From: Brienomyrus brachyistius
Taxonomy: Eukaryota > Chordata > Actinopteri > Osteoglossiformes > Mormyridae
Direction: 5' to 3'
Assembly (NCBI RefSeq): GCF_023856365.1
Contig: NC_064539.1
Location: 30,368,118-30,432,117 of the forward strand
DNA: 64,000 nucleotides
This document shows, piece after piece, positions 1 to 16,819 of the stretch. The notes beneath the pieces were generated by a model. That model had not been told where the DNA came from. It searched no databases and saw only the letters and a list, made by a program, of their open reading frames with translations. Position 1 is the first letter of the stretch; each line of letters opens with the position of its first letter. A program made the position numbers and the translations under genes.

Positions 1-1909
1 ATATCACCGTCAAGAACCAGTGCCCAATACCTCTGCTGGCCTTCCTCCTAGACCTGGTTCAAGGGAGGGGGTCACTATTTTTACTAAATTTGGACGTATG
101 CAGTGTTTATCATCCAGTGAGGATCAGGGACGGTAATGAGCAAAAAACACACCCACAGGTCAGTTAGAGTAAGTGAAGAAGCCTTTCGGGTCGAGCGACA
201 GGCCTGCTGTTTTTCTGCAGAGCCTCATTAATGGTTTCCTCTGGGACATGATCAACACATTCATTTACCTGGACGACATTGTGATCTTTTAGCATAACAA
301 ACACAAGCATGTCCAACACATCCACAGAGGACTACAACTTATTTGTTATAGCAGAGAACTGTGAATTCCAAGGGTGCAAGTTCTCCTTTTTGGGCTTTGT
401 TACTTCGGAGGGGTTAATCCAGAGGGACCCAGGGTAGGAGAGAACTCCCTCTGAGCTCCCGGAGAGAACTGCGATGCTTCCTGTGCTTTTCCAATTTCTA
501 TGGAAAGTTTATTTCCCCCGGGGTACAGCTCAGTTGCCGCCCCACTAACGGCATTAACCTCTCTCAAGTTCTCAGTGGACATCCACAGTGCAAGAAGCTT
601 TCAATGAGTTGAAGAAATAATTCTCCTCAGTACCTATCATGCAGACACTGGATTCCTCCAGACAGTTTGTGGATGAGGTGGATGCCTGAGACAGGAATTG
701 AGACAGGAATTGAGACTGGAATTGAGACTGGAATTGAGACTCCTGACACAACACTCCCCCTCTGGCAATAAGCTACACCTGTGTGCCTTCTTCTCCGAAA
801 ACCTCTGCTCAGCCGAAAGGAATTGATATTGAAGATAGGGAACTACTGGCAGTCAAATTAGAGCTGTAAGAGTGGCGACAGTGGCTGGAGTGGGTGAAGC
901 AACCTTTTTTTGGTCTAGACCAGAAAAACCTCCCAGTCTGATAAGCTTTTAAATGTGCATCATGTGGTCCTTTTTCTTTATTTCTGTTTCTGTTTCAGAA
1001 GTTTCAGACCTCATACAGGCCGGGCACCAGGAACCTCATACCTGATGCCTTGTCCCAATTGTAGGAGGACAGCGAAGGTAAGAGGGCCTTGGAGCCAGTG
1101 CTACTTGCTTGTTGTTTTGTGGAAGGAGTATCCTGTGGAAAAGAGCAGGTGGCCAAGGCTGTACAACCTCCAGTTCCTGGTGAATTGGGAGGGGTACAGG
1201 GCCGAGGAATGGTCCTGGGTTCCTACATGGTACATCCTGGACCCCTCCCTTGTCAACGAATTTCATCATGACTACTCCAGTGTCTTGGATCTACTGCCAG
1301 GAGATAAATTGTTGAGGAGAGGTACTGTCACAAACCAGCCTGCGGAAACCCCATCAGCATCGCACACTTCACATAGAGATTCCTTGTCTCACTTGCCAAG
1401 CCCCAGCCCCCTCCTCCCTGCTCCCCAGGGAGCCCCTGCTCCCCAGGGAGCCCCTGCTCTGGGATTGCACCCAGTCAGGGGAACCCAGCTCAGCCCATGA
1501 CCCAGCCTTCCCTGTGATTCCTACTATCAGCCATATATATCCCTGGCTGTTGTGTAATTCCTGCTTATTACGCCACCTATTTTACATTCCCTGATGTGTT
1601 ACTTGGACGCGAGATTTTCTCAGTTTCTGAGAATTTAAATGTTTTATCTGATATCTGTCCTCTGGTCCTTGATTCTGTATTGTTCCTAGATTCAGAGATT
1701 GCCTAGCCTTGCTCTGATAGTTTTCTCACCTTGCACAACCCTTTCATGTGTCACCAGTCTATGTTTTTTCGTCTTACAATTTGGATTCCGCCAGCCTGTG
1801 TTGCTTTTTGACCCATTCATAATCCTGATTTTTTTTTCTTGCTCCAATTAAAGCCCCAATTTCTCCGGTTTCGGCATCTGAGTCCTCATTTCCCCAGCTG
1901 TCAGTCACA
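1..1909 (+). mobile_element. Decayed Ty3/gypsy (chromovirus-type) LTR retrotransposon, 3' part
   Basis: Fragments of a Ty3/gypsy pol polyprotein can be read on the + strand, but only by changing frame repeatedly. The reverse transcriptase box YLDDIVIF lies at about 267-290. The RNase H start FVDEVDA is near 668-690, and DRELLAVKLEL is near 836-868. [16 protein letters not shown], typical of the RNase H to integrase junction, is near 1014-1061. The integrase core is missing. About 100 bp later a chromodomain-like stretch, [17 protein letters not shown], appears near 1173-1223. It is followed by a purine tract (about 1314-1322) and an LTR. Many stops, frameshifts and the integrase deletion mark a dead copy. 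The 5' half lies outside the window or is lost. The element family follows from domain order and the chromodomain; the exact family name is not determined. Confidence 0.85.
1326..1909 (+). repeat. Probable 3' LTR of the Ty3/gypsy element
   Basis: It begins with TGTCACA directly after a short purine tract (GAGGAGAGG, about 1314-1322), as expected for the polypurine tract that primes plus-strand synthesis. It ends near GTCACA at about 1909. A poly(A)-type ATTAAA (about 1847) sits close to the 3' end, as in other fish gypsy LTRs. No 5' LTR is in the window, so the boundaries cannot be confirmed by comparison. Confidence 0.6.
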
Positions 1910-2430
1910 GGAAAGCACTTGGCAAAAAAATCTGATACTGAGTGAAATGTAAGCGCTAACCAAGGTTTGAAGGAGCGCATGTGGAACAATAGGTTGCAAT
2001 ATGCTTGATTGTTAGGAGATTTTAATGACATGATAGATCTGTGTTCTTTCAGTGAATGTCTTAATATTAATGCATACATAATAATACATATCGTGTGTCA
2101 AATTATCAGTTTTGAGTTCAGTTTACGCTTCCAATGATACTCAAGCAAAAAAAAAAAAGACCTGTAAACAATGGACTCACGGTATTGAACTTACAACCGT
2201 CACCTACTGCCACCTGCTGGTAATATACGGAAGCTCTCACCACAAATTCCTCAGGTCAGAGTTGTTCGTGTGGGATGATGCATGGAACAGCTTCTTTATT
2301 AAGGGGTACAGTGCAATGAGTTATGGTCATGAGGTAATATAGATCAGCCGGGCAGACAACTTGACAGTAGTGCAAAAGGTGGTACAAAAAAGTCACACCA
2401 GTATGATATGTGACAGCAGTGCAAACAAAA

Positions 2431-2686
2431 TGTCACGTCCCGATCGTGTCGCTTTTCCTGTGTGACACGCCACTCGTTAACCTCGTGTGGAATCCTCTTG
2501 CTTACCAGCTGTTCCTAGTCTTGGCCAATCCAGTCTGTGTATTTATGTGCTTCCAGGCCCCAGTCTTGTAGTCGCTGACGGTTTTCTGTGCCCTCGATTG
2601 TGGCTCCCCTCTAATAAACCCCGAATTTATCCCTTAAACGTGGTCTCCCGGGCTTCCGTTCCGGTCGTGCCTTCAGCGTCCTGACA
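2431..2686 (+). repeat. Probable solo LTR of a second Ty3/gypsy-type element
   Basis: This segment starts TGTCACGTCCCG, ends GTCCTGACA, and has AATAAA at 2613-2618 near the 3' end. That is the TG...CA layout of a short gypsy LTR. No internal retroelement sequence flanks it. No target-site duplication is obvious in the immediate flanks, so it may be old or the ends may be slightly misplaced. Confidence 0.55.
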
Positions 2687-3960
2687 TAAGATTGATTATT
2701 GCCGATTCAGCCAGGAAATGGCTTTACGGTACAATATGTTGCTCATTCTTGAGGTACGCCCCCGAATAACTGTTTTTTCGTGGTATTCGCGGTGTTTAAA
2801 TCCACTCGCCTTCCCCGCGACGCCTTGTTCTGTGCGTTTAAACTGAGTCGCGGGAAGGAATTACTGGGGGCGCAGGTGCGGGTTAAAACAGAACAGGTGG
2901 TAGACCGATTTCGAAATTGCAATCTTTAGGAAAATGTACAATAATGTGAACACATATGTATAAAACGACGCTAAAAAATTAGGGGGGGGGGACTCCGTAA
3001 TATTTTTTACACCTTTGTTCCTTGGTATGCAGAATGAAACGAAAGCCTGCATTTCCTAAAACGGGATAAGGATGGGCGTCCTTGGTAATGAATACGGAAA
3101 TAGATTGCGTAATCATTGCACTTTCGGCGCTGAAGTTGATGCGATCAGTTCTATATGGTTTACTGATTAGCTGCAACATTTTTGGCAGTTGCTAACTGTA
3201 AACATGGGGTGAAAACCAGTAATGTGGTTTCTCATATTTGTTGTGTTGCCAAAGTATTTAACCTTTGCTCGACAAGTCTTACATAAAGCACGTTTATCCA
3301 GCTCGTTTTCCCTCTATAATGGCAGTCATCCACACACAGCGTCTACAGCAGCTCCACAGAAGTACACAGAATTTCATTTTTGACAGCTGCACAGAAAACT
3401 TAAAAAACTGAAAAAAAAAATACTGATTTGGAGTCCAATTTGTTTTGGAGTCGACTCTCCATTCCTAACCGCGGTGAATATAGTTTGCATTTAGCGATTC
3501 GGTTTAATTTATCTCGGCAATGTAGCAAAATACTGTAGTAAAGCGAGTGGCATTTTGTTACTCGTGATTTGTGAATTCGGATGACGTCATCCCCACCCCT
3601 CCACCCTGAAGTCTGCCGATATTATACTAATATACTTTTGTATTATAAAGCGCGAATAAGGAAAAACATCACCATATAAACAGGTCCAAGCAGGCTCATT
3701 CTGACCAGTCAGATTTGTGATTTTTTTCCCACAGACCATATAGTTTAACCATCTCCACTGAATTGACTCCCAGCTCTAATTTTTGATACAATGATTCATT
3801 TTTCTGACACCGCTTCGGAGTTTCAGTGTCAAACCTAACATCACTAATCGATGTGTTATTCTGTCTGGTGATAAGTCATGATCTCAGCATGTTATGTAAG
3901 TCCTATATTCCTAACTCTGGTGAAAAGGTATTGCAAGATTCTTTGACGATTTTGCTGGCT
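2687..3960. other. Intergenic, nothing recognised
   Basis: Low-coding, AT-rich DNA with no convincing ORF, RNA gene or transposon ends. A short homopolymer of G lies near 2982-2990. Confidence 0.6.
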
Positions 3961-3965
3961 TTCTC

Positions 3966-3995
3966 ACACACACACACACAGACACACACACACAC

Positions 3996-4074
<79 letters not shown>
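3966..4074. repeat. (CA)n then (TA)n microsatellite
   Basis: About 30 bp of CA/CACA passes into roughly 75 bp of nearly pure TA. The alternating tract reads as an open frame on both strands, which has no coding meaning. Length is likely polymorphic and also prone to assembly error. Confidence 0.95.
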
Positions 4075-4078
<4 letters not shown>

Positions 4079-4307
4079 TTCTCAACCTGCAAACTTCTGG
4101 CTGTGTTATAATACCGGCAGCATTTTAAGTATTAGAGCAATCTTAGTTCGGTGTTGTTCGGCTTGTGATTTGCACTGACATCCAAGTACAGTTTGTATTA
4201 TTGCTTTGAGTTTCCAGGGCTAGGCATCAGGCTCAAAATGCCACTGCATAAACGGTTATGGTGATGTACGTAAACACATTTGAACACCCACGTTGATCTG
4301 TTTGACC

Positions 4308-4760
4308 TGCAGCCCTCAGGGAGGCGCTACAGGTGCATCACAGCAAGGACAGACAGACCCAAGAACAGTTTTTCCCCAAAAGCCATAACCACCCTAAACG
4401 TACACATTCACTGACTGGACAGTAGACTACACAGTCTAACCCCCTAACCCCTGGACTTCCTTCTATCAACTGTGCAATATCCAACACCTAAATAGTATTG
4501 ATAACTGTGCAATACCTGTATACTGTGCAATATCATTGCTCTGTGTCCAACGTCTCCTCTACTCACTGCACATGATCATTATTACCGGGTAATACCTAAA
4601 TAATGTGCGATAACCCACACTGCATATCACATTGTATATTCATATATTTAAAACCCTATTTAATTATTTATTCCATATGTATTTTGCGCTACAGAACCTT
4701 TGCACTATTTGTTTATTGTTTGTCGTGTGTACATGTTTGCTCCGAGTGTGCTGCTCAATC
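4308..4760 (+). mobile_element. 3' end of a non-LTR retrotransposon (L2/CR1-like)
   Basis: It opens with codons for PSGRRYRCI followed by basic residues and SFFPKA, the C-terminal signature seen at the end of ORF2 in fish L2/CR1-clade LINEs. Downstream is a 3'UTR with several GTGCAATA-like motifs. Only the extreme C-terminus is kept, a typical 5'-truncated insertion. Exact clade is inferred. Confidence 0.6.
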
Positions 4761-5029
4761 TCATTATACATGTGTATAGTGACAAAAAAGTCATTCAAAG
4801 GCATTCATAATAGGTTACATTTTGCACACCTATGTTAAACACCCTTATATCGCGTCACTAGTATAGTAACAAATAGAGAACAGAGGAGCGCGTTACGCCC
4901 TTTTTATCAACCAAACTATGACCGTAGAGGCGGAAATCTTTAACAAAGGTGTTTTACGAAGGGTATCGTTAACATTGACATACAGTCATTTTATCCAATG
5001 AATTGCCTTGTTATTTACAGAGCCCGCCC

Positions 5030-5720
5030 AACATCTTCTCTCTGAGCCAACCAGAAGGCGTGGTAATGAGACAGAGCGCAGGGTTAGATTGATGGTGAAA
5101 GTAGTCAGTCGGGGGATTTGGGGCCGAACCGAGTCAACGAACAGGTCTGTACGGCACTTTCGATTAGTGCTTTAACTGTCTGCAAACAGTGAATGTTTCT
5201 TGCACAGCGAATGCTGCAGTGACACATGAACCCGGGTAACAACCTCGTTTCAGTTACGTTTATTTTTATATCTAGCTGGCAGCGGGTCATTGCGGGGGTT
5301 ACGCGGCGCTTCTTGTCGTAATGGCTTCTTTGAGGACGCTAGGTCCGTTTCCGGTTTCGCCACTGTTCGCTGTCGCTCCCCCTGTACTGGCCCGGTCCGA
5401 AGTTAAGGCCAGTAGTATGATAGGCGGGCGGCTCCGTGGTGAGCCGTTTCCCCGCTGCTCCTCTTGAAAACGACCGGCTTTGCCTCGGACGGGTTTGCCA
5501 GCGCCAGGTAGCGTAAGCCATTTTGGGTCGCTGTCAGAGATGCTTCATAATAAACGAAGACGCATAAATGGTTAACTTTACACAGTTTACGTGGCAGTAC
5601 CTTCTTTCGGATTTTTGCTAAAGCCTGTGCTATGGCCTCCTGCAGCGACCCAGCACAAAGCGCGTGGCGGTGCTCTTCCTCGGCGCCCGTAGCGGCCGTG
5701 TGACCAGGCCTTTGGTGGGG
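5030..5720 (+). promoter_or_regulatory. CpG-rich probable promoter / 5' non-coding exon of hnRNP K
   Basis: CG dinucleotides are much denser here, especially at 5280-5530 and 5640-5705, than in the AT-rich flanks. The block lies upstream of the first coding exon of hnRNP K and no other gene starts nearby. A plausible splice donor (CCAG followed by gtagcg) is near 5507, so a non-coding first exon could end there. The transcription start is not visible directly. Confidence 0.55.
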
Positions 5721-6104
5721 TCCGAAATGAAAGGATACGCGTGTTCGCCTTATTTAACTGCTGCTGTGACAATGTCCAGCCATCGCAGTAAAAGCCGCAC
5801 GTGCACATGCATTCATGTATATTTAAATATATAACCTCAGCCTGAAGGTGCGCACTTTCTTTTTGAACATTCACTTACCCATGTCACTCGTGGTGATAGT
5901 TCAGTGCCATTTTCATTATCTTGTCTGAAACTTGTCATGGTACTTTACTTAAAGTTTGTATAGAAGATGGGTTGCGTTTTGCCTCAGAACTGACTATTTA
6001 ATGTTTGGGCTCCTGCACTCATGTTCTAGTCTAATTTAAACAATAAATCGACAGCTGTTTGACACAGAGAGAAACCGGTTGCCCTTCACTGGCACGATAA
6101 GACA

Positions 6105-12327
<6,223 letters not shown>

Positions 12328-12724
12328 AGGAGGACCTTGTGGAGGAGAGTGTTGTTGTTGCCGAGTCTGTTAAACAAGCCACATTCCTCTACCTTAGGTA
12401 GATGGCCCAATGCCTAAGCAGACCTGCCCTTTGTCTAACCCTCTGTGTAGCTCTATGATGTGAGTGGAGCCTCCGCCCTCGTGCTTGTTCTTGTGTTACA
12501 CCACAGTGTGAGGAGGCAGGAAGTGACACGCCTCCATCCTCATGCCTTCTGCAGTGTATACACAGTCATCCTGTTTTGTAAGGAAACTTTTATGATTTTT
12601 AAAATAAATTTAGTCAATTGTTCCCTCCTGGTATGTTTTAGTTAAAAGACTGGATATCTATGTAAATAACTTTCTATGAATTTGTGTTTTTAATGCTCAC
12701 GATGCATTTTGTTATGTCTACATG

Positions 12725-12730
12725 AATAAA
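12725..12730 (+). promoter_or_regulatory. Polyadenylation signal of hnRNP K
   Basis: AATAAA about 400 bp after the stop; another AATAAA is at 12603-12608. The 45-bp minisatellite begins about 40 bp downstream, so the 3' end of the transcript likely abuts or enters it. Confidence 0.6.
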
Positions 12731-12769
12731 CCGGGATAAGATTTTCCTCACGTGACAAGTATCCACAAA

Positions 12770-13128
12770 AAAGGCCGCATCTGCTCAGCCGCATCGGGCT
12801 GTTTCCTCACGCCGAAAGGCCGCATCTGCTCAGCCGCATCTGGCTGTTTCCTCACGCCGAAAGGCCGCATCTGCTCAGCCGCATCTGGCTGTTTCCTCAC
12901 GCCGAAAGGCCGCATCTGCTCAGCCGCATCTGGCTGTTTCCTCACGCCGAAAGGCCGCATCTGCTCAGCCGCATCTGGCTGTTTCCTCACGCCGAAAGGC
13001 CGCATCTGCTCAGCCGCATCGGGCTGTTTCCTCACGCCGAAAGGCTGCATCTGCTCAGCCGCATCTGGCTGTTTCCTCATGCCGAAAGGCCGCATCTGCT
13101 CAGCCGCATCTGGCTGTTTCCTCACGCC
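12770..13128. repeat. 45-bp minisatellite, about 8 copies
   Basis: The unit contains GGCCGCATCTGCTCAGCCGC, then ATCTGGCTGTTTCCTCACGC and CGAAA. Copies differ by a few substitutions (for example TCTGG/TCGGG). Because 45 is a multiple of three and the unit lacks stops, it reads as a repetitive open frame on both strands. This is a by-product of period and composition, not evidence of a gene. Confidence 0.95.
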
Positions 13129-13720
13129 AATTCCAGAAGAATGCATGTGTCACGTTTGTCACCCTCCATTACGCCGTTGGTCACATTTCACTGTTTGCTG
13201 ATCAGTTTGATCATCCAGAACGTGAACGTTATGCTGAATGAGCTGTTGTAAGTGTTAGAGGGGGCTGCGTTGGAGGGCTCTTGCTTCCACAGCATTCCCA
13301 GCTCAGACGGGACCTTCCTGAGTGAACATCAGCAGCCGCTCATACTGTTGAAGCCCTCAGAATTTTAACCTTTCAAAATTTTGTCAATATATCCTTATTT
13401 AGGTTTTAGCCCCTCCCATTAACAATGCCCTGCTCAGCTGTCTAGCTTTGGTTTTTCACATATGTTACATGGTCCCTATATTAAAGCTAATTAACACATG
13501 ACATCACAGTGGTCGGAGCAATATATGGATATATATGGATGCTCATGGCTCTATATGAGACTTGCTTTTCACAGCAATCAGGACTGATAGTTTTATGCAC
13601 TGTAATACTGCTTTTGTTCTAAATTTTTGTTCTATTATATGATTTAGATACTAATCTAACTTTGTGTGGTAAGAAGGTTTAATGTGGGCATAAATGTGAC
13701 TGAAATATACAATTTTTGGA

Positions 13721-13976
13721 GCGGCATGGTGTTGCAGTGGTTAGGGTGCGGGGGGCGACATGGTGGTGCAGTGGTTAGGGAGCGGGGTGGTGCAGTGGTT
13801 AGGGTGGGGGGGGCGGCGTGGTGCAGTGGTTAGGGTGCGGGGGGCGACATGGTGGTGCAGTGGTTAGGGTGAGGTGGGCGGCATGGTGGTGCAGTGGTTA
13901 GGGTGCGGGGGGCGGCATGGTGGTGCAGTGGTTAGGGTGAGGTGGGCGGCATGGTGGTGCAGTGGTTAGGGTGAGG
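13721..13976 (+). repeat. Tandem array of the SINE head (A-box-bearing unit)
   Basis: About eight copies, roughly 30-35 bp each, of a unit containing GGCATGGTGGTGCAGTGG and TTAGGGTG. They lead directly into the intact SINE at 13977. Each unit carries the sequence that forms the pol III A box of the adjacent SINE, so the array looks like local expansion of that element's 5' end. Confidence 0.85.
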
Positions 13977-14299
13977 TGGGCAGCATGGTGGTGCAGTGGT
14001 TAGCACTGTTGCCTCACACCTCTGGGACCCGGGTTCAAGTCTCCGCCTGGGTCACATGTGAGTAGAGTTCTCCCCACGTAATCGTGGGGTTTCCTCCGGG
14101 TACTCCGGTTTCCCCCCTCCAGTCCAAAAACATGCTGAGGCTAATTGGACTTGCTAAATTGCCCGTAGGTGTGCATGTGTGAGTGAATGGTGTGTGAGTG
14201 TGCCCTGCGATGGGCTGGCCCCCCATCCTGGGTTGTTCCGGGATAGGCTCCGGACCCCCCGCGACCCAGTAGGATAAGCGGTTTGGAAAATGGATGGAA
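13977..14299 (+). mobile_element. tRNA-promoter SINE with GGATGG-type tail
   Basis: A pol III A box TGGTGCAGTGG lies at 13989-13999 and a B box GGTTCAAGTCT at 14032-14042. A body widely seen in fish genomes follows (CCTCCGGGTACTCCGGTTTC, then AAATTGCCCGTAGG). The 3' end reads GGATAAGCGG and then ATGGATGGA. It has no coding capacity. The tail resembles the 3' end of the Rex3 element in this window. Confidence 0.8.
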
Positions 14300-15652
14300 A
14301 TACAATTTTTATTGCTCTTCCAAATTCAGCAGTTACATGCAGAGGCAAGAACTGTGAGCAAAAACTTCTTTTTTTTTGAGGGATTAAAACAAAATTGACA
14401 ACATACTCTGAACATCCTAAAATAAACTGAGAAATAAGGCTTTTGGAAGGTGGCAAGGCAGGCAGAACCAGCCATAAGTATAGTTCAGTAATATGAATCG
14501 GCATGAATGGCAGCATCCAAAACGCACGGGTGACTTTCCATTCATCAGAATAATAGCATCATTTCTTGGGATTGCAGGAATATTCCCCAGGCCTTCGCGC
14601 TTCATAGTGCCACCTACCGCATGTATGTTCCAGTTTTAAAGAAGGTTATTTCGCATACTCTCGGACCACATCCCTGCCTGGAGTTACACTTGACCCAGAC
14701 AGATCAGCGACGAATGTATGTACTCAGCAGTCACAAATGGACGTGTTTGAAAAGTAGGTATGAAATATTTTCCTCCGAATATGCATGTTCATGCATAGTG
14801 TTAACAGCAATAGACTGTCACGAATTGCACAGGACACAATGTAGGTGATGTTCTGGATGCAGTGCAAGGCAGTGCCTACTGCCTCAGTCTGGGCTGCCAG
14901 CTGAACATCACTGACTCCTCAAGATCAAGGGTTTTTATTTGTCGTGCAAATGGTTCATGTGAGTACAAACGAAATGTAGTAGCGACCTCAGTAATCACAC
15001 GCACACAATATAGTATAAAGAATCATAATCTTTGGATTCATGATGTAAAAGGAATTTGTTTTGGTTGTGTACAAATTGTGTTTAAATATATACACACACA
15101 CATATACACATACTGTCAGGAAAAAATACACAGAACAATAAATAGAATGCCAGACCTACATTAGAAAGTGGTTTATTAATAAGTAAATGGACACGTAGAG
15201 CTGTGTTTCCCAGCCCACTCCTACTGATGATCTGCTCTGCACGTCGTACATTTTGCTGTAGTCTCTGCTTAGGATGCAGATGGTGCAGAGCCAAACCAGA
15301 CAGACATGGAGGGTGTAATAATGGATTCTGTTGCACCCATGTAAAACTAAGCAGTCAGTGTTTCTGACAGCTTGCATTTCTTCAGCTATTGCTGAGGAGA
15401 ACAGACAGTGTTGGGCCCTCTTAGTTAAGCAGGCGATGTTTGTCTCATTTGAGGTCGTGTTGGATGGTGCTGCCTATAAATTGGAAGGATTCAGTCCTGC
15501 TGACTGTAGTGTTCTGTACGACCGACGGCGATGGTGATGGGGGGCATTTTCCACAGTTTGTTGTGTGTTCAGCTGCAAGTTGCTACCACCACACCAAGAC
15601 AGCAGTCGGCTTACTTCCTCACAGTAGCCGGTCTGCTCACCATTCCTGATAC
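14300..15652. other. Intergenic, nothing recognised
   Basis: AT-rich spacer with scattered short open frames but no splice-supported exons or transposon ends. A short (AC)/(AT) tract is near 15090-15115. Confidence 0.6.
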
Positions 15653-15655
15653 ATA

Positions 15656-16150
15656 CAGTGTATGGACAAAAGTACTGGGATACACCTCTTAATCATTCGA
15701 TTTAGATGTGTCATTCAGACCCAATGTCACAGGTGTATACAATCAAGCACCCAACCATGCATTGAGGTTTACAAACATTAGTGGAAGAATGGGTTGTTCT
15801 GAAGAGCTCAGTGAATTCAAGGATACCACCTTTGCAATAAGTCAGTTCATGATTTTTTTTTCCAGTAGATGCTTCACGGTGAACTATAAGTGGTATTATT
15901 GCAAAGTAGAAGCATTTAGGAACAACATAAACTCGGCAACGCTCTGTTGACTCAATAGCTGCAGAGTTCCAAACATCCTCAGCACAAAAACTGCACAGGG
16001 AGCTTCATGGGATAGACTTCCATGGCTGAGTAGCTGCATGCAAGCCTCACATCTCCAATTGCAATGCCAAGGGTTGGATGGAGTGTTGATGGATGTAGAA
16101 TGCGATGTCATAAAAGTTCCTGTAGGTGCAATAGCCAGGTGTCCCAGTCC
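15656..16150 (+). mobile_element. Tc1-like DNA transposon, internally deleted
   Basis: Begins with the teleost Tc1 terminal repeat style (AGTGTATGGACAAAAGTACT at 15658 onward, then GGGATACACC). Remnants of the transposase N-terminus follow, for example codons around GAATGGGTTGTTCTGAAGAG. Most of the catalytic region is deleted. The 3' end AGGTGTCCCAG is near 16137-16147. The right terminal repeat is incomplete. Confidence 0.8.
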
Positions 16151-16819
16151 GCATTAGTACTTGACACTTACAGAAGGACTATAGTTCATATAGCACTTAA
16201 TTTCTGTCTTTTCCTGAAAATACTACAGGAGAACTTGTCTCCCTTACTGGCCCCTGCTCATTTCCAGTCTAATTTTAGTGTGGTATAACACAACAACAAG
16301 GACTGGATGCATTGTCCTTGTAAAACCTTTAAATACATATTTTGAGACCCCAATACTAGAAATAGTATCATATAAATAATAGCATAAATTTAATTTGGTG
16401 TACAAAACTCTACACATGTAGGTAATGTAAAGTTACTGGTGTAAAATGCAAGTATTTTGAAACAGGAAAAAGGTCGTACAAAAAGGTATGGTGAAAGACA
16501 GGTTATTGAAGATAAAGTTATTCCCAGCCTTCTACTCAATGCATTTAACTGGGGAATTTCCGGCTGCTTCGCATCAGGAAGAGCGGATTCCGCATGCACG
16601 TGCTGGGTCAGGCTTGCACATCCAGTTTTAGATATGAATACACCTTTTACCGGAATGACTGCATTTCACTCACCTGAGGACTCTGCCTAGCAGCAGTACA
16701 GATAGTGAAAGAACCTGGTTTCAGGATCCTCCAGTAAAGAATAGCTTGTTTAAGCGTGTCTAGTGTTTGTATAAGTAGCTAAAAAAGATTAAAAAAAAGT
16801 CACAGAAGAAGTCGGAACG
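16151..16819. other. Upstream region of the G-alpha gene
   Basis: Intergenic DNA between the Tc1 remnant and the G-alpha start codon. It should contain the promoter, but no TATA box or CpG island stands out. A CACGTG E-box lies at about 16597-16602. Confidence 0.4.

Noticed and set aside
955..1500. Chromodomain-containing host gene
   Set aside because: Position after RNase H remnants and before a PPT and LTR shows it belongs to a gypsy element.
3826..4128. Open frame through the TA repeat
   Set aside because: Alternating YI codons from (TA)n; simple repeat artefact.
12770..13128. CRISPR-like array
   Set aside because: Repeats are contiguous with no unique spacers and the genome is vertebrate.
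12752..13201. Repetitive open frames of about 130-150 codons on both strands
   Set aside because: They come from the 45-bp period of the minisatellite; no start context, splice sites or homology.
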